Below are positions 1 to 10,478 of a stretch of 64,000 nucleotides of DNA, piece by piece. This DNA comes from Anisus vortex (taxonomy: Eukaryota; Mollusca; Gastropoda; Planorbidae), in the NCBI GenBank assembly GCA_949126835.1, contig OX421497.1:21163409-21227408 (forward strand), in the 5' to 3' direction. The notes under the pieces are model-generated. The model saw only the letters and a program-made list of their open reading frames with translations, did not search any database and was not told the DNA's origin. The number at the start of each line of letters is the position of its first letter. Within the stretch, counting starts at the first letter, position 1. The translations under genes were made by a program, and so were the position numbers.

Positions 1-220
1 TATGTTCACTTTTGTGAGGTCATTTCCTTGGGTTTTTGAGGCATTTTTTAAAGAGTATCCTTACCATGGGATACGCACCTCACCCTCTACGACAGCAAGC
101 CAGTTGGTCCGCGGCCGCTTATTCAGTATTCACGGCTAACCATTATATCTAAAGGTCATTCCCCTATCCGCCACCTGGGGACGCGCTTGGTAGGAGATGA
201 AAGCTCCCCCAAGAATCCTA
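1..220. repeat. Probable dispersed repeat fragment in an EXT2 intron
   Basis: A GC-richer patch with phrases such as CCGCCACCTGGGGACGCGC and GGAGATGAAAGCTCCCCC stands out from the AT-rich intron. It resembles widespread invertebrate interspersed repeats as I remember them. No boundaries or target duplication are visible, so this is a weak call. Bases 221-538 show no exon or other recognisable feature. Confidence 0.3.
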
Positions 221-538
221 AGTAATATTGTAGCATTATTTCTTTGTAACATTTGTATCACTAACAGCCCTTGCCTATATATTAAAGAAAAACAGTTAAG
301 CAATGATTAAATCCCATCTCTTTGTACAATGGAGTTCTAGTTTCTGTGAGATTCTTCAGTTTCAAATGGCAGCAGTAGTTGCTGCATTCAACATTTAAAC
401 TTCTTTGCTAAATCCTGAACAGAGATGATCAAGTCTGATCAAGTGTGTTGGTGATTTTTTAAACATTAACTGCCATATTAAATGCTTAAAACTAGCACTG
501 CCAACTTCCCCAATAACTGAATCCTTGACAAGACTTAC

Positions 539-3500
539 TTGGCGGTGGAGCAATGGCCTGATTGTTCCAGACTACAATTATCTTTGATAAGCTTGGCACC
601 TTGCCAACCTGTCTGACAACTTGAAACAAGGAATCCACCCTGTCATAGGTCAGAATCACAGCAGTGAAGCCAAGTGACTTGGGTGATCTCAGTGGTAGAA
701 ATAGAGGATTCTTCACAGCTTTCTAAAGTAAGAAAACACAAACATAAACTTTTAATGAACTATTGCATAAAATGATAATCTTTTTTTCCTTTTGTCCACC
801 AGGCTATAGAGTTATTTCCTATCTTGCAGTCAATACCAGACAAACAAATTGCTCTTTTATTTTTAGCTGTGTTGTATTGTTGTAGAGTGTTGGTGGAGGG
901 GTAATAATGCATGTCTAAAATTGTTTAGTTTGGGGCATTCAAGCAGGAAGTGATCTACTGTTTCATGTGTCTGAAGTTGAATGTGTTAGATTTATTAAGT
1001 ACCAGTTGAGAGCTACATGTCCTGCTCCCATCTGAAATATGGTGTGTTGTTCTTTGTGGAGAAGAAACTTAATGTTTGTTGGGCATGTTCATTTTCTTAG
1101 ATATTCTTCAACCAGTTTTTCTTGAGCCTACTGACTTTTTACTCTTAAGCTGCTCTAATAATATTTTAATATTTTTTACTGTGTAGTAGCTGAGGTCTTT
1201 TGGGTTGTTTCATGCTAGGATTGTTAATATAATTTTGTTTCATTTGTGGAAATCCAATTTTCAACCAATTATGAGTTTTTTGTCCTCTATACCAAAATTG
1301 CAGGATGAAAGAAACATATTTCCATATGTATATATCTCCTTTTTAAAATAATAAATCAAATAATTTGCAGGGCTATTAACATTTTTAAAAAATATCTTTC
1401 CTTTCATAACCAATAAAATTATGGGAAACGTGAAGTCAAAGATTATCTTGTAACAAAACTGAAAATCACTTTAGATTATCACCTTCAAAAACAATTTTTA
1501 AATTTTACATTCATTGTTTTAACTTTGTTAATTTATGCATGCTCCCTTTCTGGTAGACTTGTCAGCTATTTTTGATGCCTAGTTTGCCAATTTGCCCAGG
1601 TATCCATTGTAAAGTTATGTTGATGTATATATTCGATGGTACCTTGTAATTTCTAAGAAGATGAGTTCTTTTAAGCTTGGTGATGTGTTGCTAGCTATTG
1701 TTTGGAGTGCTGATTGGCAGTCTTTGAAGATAACTATATCTAAAGCTGTGTGTTGGTTTTTGTACTTATGTCCTACTGTCTCTAAAGCCCTATTTATGGA
1801 TAATCTGTCATAACAAACAAAAAACTGATTTTCAAGCTATTCACAAACCTTGTTCAATAACTCATTCCATTGATCATAGGACCTGGCATCAAAGGGGAAA
1901 ACCCTGTCATTGATAATCTGTAAGGTGGACAGAGTAATATCTTCCAGTGACTTGAAGTACCTCTGCCAGTAGTAGTACACCTGACGTCTCATATCCTGAA
2001 CTCTTTCTTGGCTGTATTTGGTGATGACATTTATAACCTCAGGCAAGTGTTGCTCCTTCAGGTGGATTGAAGCCCTGCAAGAAGTTAACATTAAGATCAA
2101 GTATTAGATCTACATCCAAGCAGAGAGAATACACAAAACTAAAGATTGCATAAACTACTGGCAACTAAAAAAACTTTTAATAAATACCAGCTTCATTTAG
2201 AACAAAAAAAGAAGCAAATTTTACTATTTTTGTATTATACGTATTAGTAGTAGGAATTAGTCTCTGTATAGTAAGGTATTAAACAATAAAATGTTATATT
2301 ATGGGTTCTTGATGACAATAATACAATAAGGTAATCTACATCATGTGACTTCTTCTATTAGTCAGTCTGGAGAGCAGTTTGCTCTCTTGCAGTCAATGCC
2401 AGACATACTGGCATTGTTATTCTGTTGTTGTTTTTTTCAAACCCTGCAGTTTGAAAGAGTTTTTGGTTCTGCGCCCATCACCTGCGATTCTTAGTTGTGC
2501 CATTTAGTTTTTTAGATTCTGGGAATACTCTGTGTAATTCTCACATTCTGGCTCCTTTACGACTTTACACCTACCCATCTCTTTGCTACCAGAGCCCCCT
2601 CCCCATCCCCCCAGCAGGAGGTGCGCAAAAACCTCTATACAGGGTAATGAAATCTGCACAATATATACCCATTTGCACAACCCACTATTAGTCGCCTTTT
2701 AAGACATGCAATAGGGACTAAGCAGGGGGTTATTCTTTCTCCTGGTCAATTCCAGGACCCACACGGGAGACATCATGTGATTAAAAAATATATGAACAAT
2801 ATCATGTGGCTGTACACACTGCAAACTGCCCATAAGCCCACCTGGTCCAATCCAACACTTCATGAAAAGGCATCAGGTAGCCATCGGCAACAACAACGGG
2901 GATGCACCCGGCCATCAACACGTCCATCAGAGTCGGCTGACCCAAGCGATTGCCTCGGACCACCAAACAAAATGTTGCGTCCTGTAGGTAGATAAAAGTA
3001 ATAAAAGCACAATAAAAAAAATAAATCCACTTTTCAAAGGGATGATAAAGACAGAAACTAGTGCAAGAATTATTAATGGTCAAAGAGAAATGAACTCTGA
3101 CTAAATAAAGTAGAACAGATGTACACAGAGATGTGAGAGTTATTCAAACTGAAGGTAAAAACAAACTTTCTATTGCAAGAACATAGATCAGAAGCGAGAG
3201 GAATAAAAAGTACAATCTGGCAGCAGGAAAGACAAAAGAGATTGCCTTTACTTTACACGTTATAATAATAAGTATTTAATTGAGAGCAAAAGTCACGAAA
3301 ATTATTTCAGACGTCCCTAAACACATTTAAAATAAAACGTAACTATCATTGCAAAATTTTTTTTCATCCATTCGACGAATTTAAAAAACTTAATAAAGTA
3401 AATGAGCAGTTTGAAATAGAAAAATTAGAAGAATGTAATTAGGAAGAAACTAATTAAATAGTGTCAATTGCAACCTGGGGAAGACTAAAACATAAAATAT

Positions 3501-5615
3501 AAACAAACAATCCGTTTACTTGTAGAATATTGGGGTAGGAGTATTCCCGGCCCTGCTGGTCACACCTGACACTGTAGTTGAGTGGTGTCCCCTTACACCT
3601 GTCAAGTATCAACACTTTGTCAGCCAAGGTCTGTATTTGAGACTTGTACACAGTGTTCAACCCAAACTGGGATGATATCAGGAGGTACTTTCTTTCTTCT
3701 CTGGAAATATAGAGATTACAGACAGAAATAAAGAAAAAAACTGAAAGTTTGGGTTTTATTATATTACCAAACACTAAGTTTAGATCAATTTAATACTTTA
3801 TTTATTTTAAATAAAACTTGTATTTATTTAGCCTTTGATAATTGTCAGTGCATTTCTGGTTTCCCTAACTTTGATTTACTTTAAGTCTGTCTATTGATGC
3901 ACATTCTATAAGATGTGTGGGTTTTTTTATGTGTGTTTTTTTTTTACTGTTCACCTTTTTAAAAAAAAAAAATATACATACTGTAATTTTTTGCAGGGAC
4001 ACAATCTGTCCCCAGGTCAACTAGTTTACAAAAAATACTAACATTAATTAAAGATGAATTTGATGCATCCTACTATTCACAGAATTTATTACATACCTTA
4101 AACTAATGTTTATTAAGTAAGTCATACTACATGTACTAAAGTGATAAAATGCTGACATTTACATTATTAATTACCATTTCCATCAGCACCAATGTAAATA
4201 ATAATGAACAAAAGAAAGAATAAACTTGTACAAATTCCACTCTATGCAGTTTTAAACTATTCATCGATTCAAACTATAATACACTGTGACAAAGTGAAAC
4301 TAAATGTTTTTATTAACTCTTTATAACTGATTAAATATATTTACAGATGAGACTTGGCTGGCAATTCTACATCATCTAACATTGGGTTGTATACAGGTAT
4401 GGTGATGTCAAAAGTCCTGCGATATGTCACAGAGGAGAATCCCCCTCCTGCCACCATGGCCTTGCCAGTGTCTACAGCCAGGTAGTTCACAAAGTCAGGG
4501 GCAGTGCCAGGCAGCATGTTAAACAAAAGGTGATTTTTACCAGAGTTCCACCTGCAAGTTATACAAAGAAGTGCATTGCAGATGTAGTGAATACATGGCA
4601 GCTGTTGTAAATGCGTGGCATGCGTAGTAAGTAAATGGCAGTTTTTGTAAATACATGGAGGTGTAGTAAGTACATCACAGCTGTAGTAAATATATCACAC
4701 CGATTTCATCATCACTGATGGAGTATACAAAAAAATATGAGATTTTCTTTCTTTACACTAAATGCTGAAAAAATGTACAAGTTTTAAGTTATAAAAGTGT
4801 AAAATATAATCATTACTAAATCAATTTCTGGGATGTTAATAGCATTAATATATTAAAGTCTGCCTACAATTATACACAAGTACAACTACTACCTTTCTTG
4901 TATAAGTGAAAAAAAATGTAATGTTTAACAATCAGAAACTATTCAATTAGAACTAGTATATTGTAGATAATATAAGAAATCATATTAGGCCAAAGCTAAC
5001 TATTAGCTTGACAAAACATGTCATTAAAAGATTGAAAGGAAATATTCAAGTCTTATATTGTTACCATTTCAGTGATGCTAGTATCCTACTGACTTGATGA
5101 GGCTGTATGAGATTTTGATTGAGAAGATCAATCGATGGAATATACAAACAGGCTCTCTCTGGGTCCTTAGTGTAAAATGAACTTTGAGAGATCACCCTCA
5201 GTATCTCTTGAAACTCCCGTGACATGGGAGGCGTAATGTCCACACCCTGGTCATCATAATACTGTTCAATTGGATATATATACACGCTGATGACTGTCTT
5301 GTCGTCATAGCCACAGTGGTACACCTCCAGGCAGGTGAAGTTGTGAAACGTGCAGTTGGAGTCCCTAGGCTCTGCCGCTGGAGAGTCCAAGGCCAGCGAC
5401 ACCGCTTCGTGGCCCAGAAGCTCCGCGGGCAGGCCGCGCGAGTAGTTCACGCTGCCCCAGCCAGGAGCCAGCCCCCAAATGCCGATGGTTATGAAGATGA
5501 AGGCGATGAAACTGATGCCAGCCGTGGAGCAGAAGGAGCATTTTCTTTTTCCCATGACAGTTTCCAGGTGGTGCTCAGCCACCAAGTGGCTGCTGAATGA
5601 TGTTGAGGATTTCAT
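539..5615 (-). CDS. EXT2: Exostosin-2 (EXT2), heparan sulfate co-polymerase subunit; partial, 3' exons outside window
   Basis: EXT2 pairs with EXT1 in the Golgi to extend heparan sulfate with alternating GlcNAc and GlcA (family knowledge). Six coding exons read on the minus strand: 5615-5065, 4551-4345, 3700-3520, 2981-2842, 2074-1849 and 722-539. All have AG/GT borders and compatible phases, giving about 496 residues against 718 in human. Residues about 31-49 form a hydrophobic type II signal anchor after a basic stretch. The exostosin (GT47-type) domain covers roughly 100-410, with EXT2-like stretches [41 protein letters not shown] and STLQIINDR. The GT64 domain begins near residue 452 ([16 protein letters not shown]) and is cut by the window edge. 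The donor of exon 4 (GTGGGC) is weak but the join matches the family. The start is ambiguous: Met1 at 5615 has a poor context, while Met21 at 5555 (GTCATGG) has a better one. EXT1 is excluded by the EXT2-specific segments. Confidence 0.95.
880..1805 (-). mobile_element. Decayed non-LTR retrotransposon, RNase H and C-terminal zinc motif remnant
   Basis: Read on the minus strand, the sequence translates in broken frames to RNase H-like pieces. They include [17 protein letters not shown] near 1700, then [13 protein letters not shown] near 1600, the region of the WxPGH helix of LINE RNase H domains. A C-terminal [14 protein letters not shown] follows near 930-960. This order is that of I/Jockey-type LINEs with RNase H. 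Stops and frameshifts make it a fossil. It fills most of EXT2 intron 5 in the same orientation as the gene. Confidence 0.7.
2360..2775 (-). repeat. Dispersed repeat in EXT2 intron 4, sharing a LINE 3' tail word
   Basis: The stretch TCTTGCAGTCAATGCCAGACA at 2393-2413 recurs in near-identical form at about 822-842, next to the LINE RNase H remnant. The part at 2360-2480 is therefore probably a second 3' tail of that LINE family. The adjoining 2480-2775 is a compositionally distinct repeat-like segment (AGTCGCCTTTTAAGACATGC) that I cannot name. Confidence 0.45.
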
Positions 5616-5650
5616 TCAAATTGTCATTTTAAAATCTGGTGAGAAAGAAA
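5616..5650 (-). other. EXT2: 5' splice acceptor and short 5' UTR of the first EXT2 coding exon
   Basis: Read on the minus strand, a pyrimidine-rich TTTCTTTCTCACCAG ends at 5636 and the exon begins at 5635. The start codon exon is therefore preceded by an unseen noncoding exon. Between acceptor and start lies a three-codon upstream ORF (ATG ACA ATT TGA) that ends one base before the Met1 codon. Confidence 0.6.
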
Positions 5651-7600
5651 CAAATCATTTTAATTAAGAAAATATCCCTTGTACACAGCCTGCAGTGTAC
5701 TATAGAAACATAAAATAACGAGCAGTAAACAATATGACAGCCTGAAATAAGATTAGATTAAACTTATGAGGCTATAAAGAAGAAATTTATTGATTACCAA
5801 TAGCTACAGGCAAATAATAAAACTATTATTGTTATCACTGTATCCAGATTCCATGCTAAATTAAAATATGACTAGTCACTATAAGCCAATGGAACAGAAA
5901 TGCTGGATAAGCAAAACTGTCTTCTATGTACACATTGCTTGATCATAAGAACATATATTAATGAGACTTTATAAACCTGAGAGAGAGCTCAAATTACAAA
6001 GGAAAAAAAATGGTTATTAAAAAATATAACAATCAATAAGCTGTAGTTATAAAATCAATGGCCATACACAAGCCTATAACTGGATGGTGAACCCAACAGT
6101 GGGACTTACATGTATAGTAAGATGATGATTATATATAAGACATTTATGTGAAAATGAATTGTTTGTAAAGATGGGATTAAAAAAAAAATAAAGCAACAAC
6201 AAAAAAAAATAAACTTCACAAATCAAATGACTTGGTGCAAATATATTCAGGAATATATGTTTCAATCATGGCTACCTACTTCTTTATTTTTATTTAACTT
6301 TTTTTAATGTCACTAATGTGTAATGTTGAACAAACCCTCAAATGGTATTAAAAAATGTTAAAGGGAAATAGTGAAAAAATATGTAAATAGGGTAAGCTCC
6401 AGATACTTAAGGCATGTGCATGCAAAAGCCCATTGTGCCCCCATTTATTTTAGTTAAGAGGGAAAACTAGTCTATAAACACCAGTATTTCTTTACCATCA
6501 CTTTCTGAAACTTTAATCTTTTTATTTTCAGACCTCATTTGCCTTAAAAACATGCTTAGTGCTGACAGAAGGATGCACTCATTTTCTATAGAAACATTTA
6601 TGATGTGAAGTTTCTAATGTCTATGATCTGGAAACTCTAATTTTTTTTTAACGGTAAAGTAGTTGTTTCACATATTTATCATTATGCTATGAATGTCAGC
6701 TGCTAATTGGACCTAATTACTTGACATCTTTTGGACAATTGATTTGAAAAACAAAAAATCGATTATACAATTATTAACAATACTGGCACCGCCATAGCTA
6801 TTAATTCTTATTGTGACGCAGTTGGGGAAGAAAACCTAATGACGAAATGATTCTGTCCTTTCCGTATTTACTCGGATTTATTGTATTTTTCAATTACCGT
6901 AAAACAATTAAATTATCGTTTTGTAACAATATTCACCCTCATTTGGAAACTTTCCTTAAAAAATGGTTTCAATTGTGCATATGGCAAAGATAATAAAATA
7001 AAATAAAGGAAAGTCCTTGTCCCTTCTCAAGTTCCTATCCCTATTGTCATACTATAGTGGGTTGACACACAATAAAGTCTTTTGAAGTGCGTCATTAGAC
7101 TGAAAGTCGCCTAGACTGTGCGGCACCGGTATTGATGATAAAAAATGTTTGTAATGATTTCATGTGCGACTGCGTGACCGACAATAAGCTGTATTTTTTT
7201 ATGCAACTAATGAAAAATAAAACACACTATTTACATTTCGCGCGTCCATCGGCTGATCGTAGTTTTGGAAACATGGCATGGTTTTATCATTATTAGTAGG
7301 CTATAGCTTATAAGCCTAGGCCTTAGGACCTAAATAAAACGCATCTTAAGCTACTAGTCTACAAGCTTATTAAATAAATAAACCTACCTAGACAGGCTTT
7401 CACACATTTACGATTCTTTCCATACTGTAATTTGCGTTAAATAGGCCTAACAAAAAATGCTGTCTTTAAATTTTAAACTTACGCTACGTTTTGGCAATAC
7501 AAAATCACCCCAAAAGTTCAAAAGCATAGGGGTGGGTGTGTCGGAAAAACATTAAATATATGCCATTTCAATTTCAGAGATATTAATTTTTACACCTACG
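5651..7600. other. Intergenic DNA between EXT2 and RTN4IP1; no gene seen
   Basis: AT-rich DNA with many stops in every frame. The EXT2 promoter and its noncoding first exon should lie here or further right. I could not place a transcription start. Short CG-bearing patches at about 6785-6830, 7095-7140 and 7237-7262 are the least AT-rich parts. Confidence 0.5.
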
Positions 7601-7615
7601 AAAGTTGTCTAAATA

Positions 7616-7819
7616 TAAAATGTAGGCCTATACATATCTTAGTAATTCTACTACACTACAATCAACTATACAGCATACTGGTTATTTAGGAAACTTTTTT
7701 AAAGAGTAGTGATGTTTTTTGAACTTTTCAAAAACAGTGTCGGGTGTATAAGTCGCACCCTTACTTTTGTCGAAATTTTTGGTAAAAAAAAGGGCGACTT
7801 ATATGCGAGTATATACGTT
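7616..7819 (+). repeat. Dispersed repeat copy A (related to 29102-29301)
   Basis: This segment aligns over about 200 bp with 29102-29301. Both begin TAAAATGTAG-CCTAT-CATATCTTA and end with an inverted pair: GTATAAGTCGCACCC near 7747-7761 and GGGCGACTTATATGCG near 7792-7807, which can fold back on each other. The internal inverted repeat suggests a nonautonomous DNA element, but I see no target duplication. Confidence 0.6.
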
Positions 7820-8024
7820 AAACTTGTATGGGCTCTGGGGCCAAGGCATATACTATCATATAGTATAGCCTATGCATATAGCAGTACAGCCTATACTTTG
7901 CCTATAGCAATAGCCCATCATAGACATACTCATACTATCATAGAGATAACTCAAACTGTAGGCTAATTAGAACTATCAAATAAGTTTTCATACTTTTTAA
8001 AATCAAATAATAATAATAATAACG

Positions 8025-8365
8025 AAGTGGCTATTCAGACCCGATAGACTTAATGATAAATAGTTAGTATAGGTTAGTTAATATAGGTTAGGGAAGGCTT
8101 TGTAGTATTTTTGGTAATAGTAATAAAAATAGTATAGTTAGTATCAGTTAGCTTAGGTAATAAAGGATTGTAGGATAGGGATAGATTTGATGTTTTCTGT
8201 GCTACTTCTTATTATAAATATATATGGTAAAACAAATATATTTTGTGTTTGTTTCCTTTTTTTAAAATGTTTTTTTATGAGTTTTAAGGAATTCTGACTG
8301 AAGCTGGGTCCGAATAGCCATTTCATGCAAAAGCAAAAGGGACCCCGGTCCGAATAGCGGCAGCC
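8025..8365. repeat. Inverted-repeat segment, possible MITE
   Basis: AAGTGGCTATTCAGACCCGA at 8026-8045 is repeated in inverted, slightly diverged form at about 8303-8322 (GGGTCCGAATAGCCATTT), and again partly at 8346-8360 (GGTCCGAATAGCGG). The arms enclose about 260 bp of AT-rich DNA. No clear target duplication was found, so the outer limits are uncertain. Confidence 0.4.
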
Positions 8366-9389
8366 GAATTTAATTATCCTAATACTAATAATAATATTTT
8401 AATAATAGGCTTACCGATTTATATATAAACTGGACTTTTTATATAATTACCTAATATTTACTAGACTAGAGTCTAGGCTAATTTCCTTTCTTTCTTTCTG
8501 ACACTGTGTGTGTCTGTGACACTGACAGTTAGTTGAGTTAGCAATGAATAAATTTATATAGCCTAGAGTATATTATTAACTATATAGGAAAATAGGATAT
8601 AGTATATAGGATGATATAGATCTAGCATCTAGGCCTAAATAATAAGCCTAAATAAAATGTAAATAGCCTAATAATCGACAATTATTAGCTAAAACACTGT
8701 CACGAGTCACTGCTTGTTTACAAATTTCTAAATATTAATAAGAGACTACAGTCAGAAATTATAGGAATAGCATCATAATTTCATTTCCTTAAAACAAAAC
8801 GAGTTAATAATAAAATTAATCCATTCTAATAAATTTTTTAAATAATATTGATGAGTAGTAATGTAGTACTTCCGGTAACAAATAAACTAAAGTTTAGCAT
8901 CCTAGTAAATTACTATATACACGGCCGCAGTTGTTACATTTCTTATAATAAAATGCAACTTGAAAAACAAAACTTTTACTGATAGTAGTTTAAAGAACTA
9001 AAACAATATTATTATTCAATTATTAGAAAGCTTGAAGTTTAGAAGTAGCTATAATTAATGATATTCTAAATCATTGACCAGAATTACTAACTATATATTT
9101 ACTTTTTGATAGACACATTTTGTACTGCTAGCAATTTTGTTGTACTTTCGTTTTTCTTTTTCCTAGTCTTTCAAATGTACAGAGAAATCTTTAGGCTATC
9201 AAGAAACTCTTAAATAAACGATACATGAATTTTGGTAATTTCTTTTTTCGTATTTCAGAAGTAAAAATAAAAGAAACTACCGAAAATCATTTGAATTTAT
9301 TAATCTTTACCTTCATTGAGGCTTCAGCCACTTCGGGCATCTAACGCATCTTCAACTTGATCTCAGATCTGTCATCCGACTCTCCCTCT

Positions 9390-9558
9390 CTTGGAATGGG
9401 TCGCCTGACTGAACTAACTAACCAGGAAAAAAATTAACAGTTTAATTATTACATCTATAAGCCTAATTGAAATGCATGACTAGACTCAAATCACAGTTAA
9501 GCGTAGGACGCAATACTCTTCTATATAGAAAGAGCGTCTGTAATGTATATAAGATAAG
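9390..9558 (+). mobile_element. 3' tail of a non-LTR retrotransposon, copy 1
   Basis: The segment from CTTGGAATGGGTCGCCTGA through AGCGTCTGTAATGTATATAAGATAAG matches the 3' end of the better-preserved copy at 15276-15776. Both share the last codons of the ORF (WNGLP-type motif), GACTAGACTC, GCGTAGGACGCAATA, the AGCGTCTGTAATGTATA block and a GATAA tail. It lies about 0.9 kb upstream of RTN4IP1 in the same orientation. Confidence 0.7.
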
Positions 9559-10478
9559 TTGTATGACCCACGATAAGATAGACAAGAACGACAAAGGAGT
9601 GACCCAGGAAGAAAGGAGAGGGGGGTTAGTTACACCATTACCATATCTGAGGCCCAGATTGGGTAGTTGTTTCTGGAAGGCACACGCACTACACTCCCCC
9701 CTCCACCCCCTGATCATTAACTAAGCAGCATTGCATGTGAAGTTGCACTGTCCCCAGTATCACAAATACCAGACTATATACAGAAATGGTCATCCATTTC
9801 GTTGGGCTTGGCGAGATAGAAATGTTGCCTACATTTCTTCCTATCGCCTGTGCAATAATTCTCAAACAGGCAAAAGAGAAGTCCCCTATCTGTACATTAT
9901 ATTAGCCAATAGCTATACATTATCCCACTGATGTACTCTTAATATGAGCTTATGGGTGGATAACACACTTCACTAGCTTTGAGACCAATGGGTACAAAAG
10001 CGACTAAACTAATTAGAAATTAGTGGCCTTACTTAATTATTCTCCTTGCTCTTTCAGCTCACACCTTTTTTTATGGCTGATAGTCTTGTGTTGTTCGTAA
10101 TAAAATCCAGCTATCCTTGTTGGCGGTGGCGAGCGAGACTAGATGGTATTTAAGTCAGCCTTGTTTTTTAAAGCACTGATTTTTCTACTACCTCAAAGTT
10201 TTCCAAGGATCGTTCTTTTGGCATGCAAACAAGTGACTCACCTTTCAAACAAATGACCCACCCATCCCATTTGGCTGAAACAAAATATACTGTTACACTT
10301 GGCCAATAATTGGCATCCATTTATATTTTACATTTGTTAAAAGGCCTTGTCATGTTATTTATTCCTAACTGAGTTTAAATTCACGTTATGAATTATAAAG
10401 TTTGTAATCATCACTTTTAATTTCATTGTAATTCTAAATATCTATTTCAGTTAATAGTGTTGGCATTATTCAACAAGA

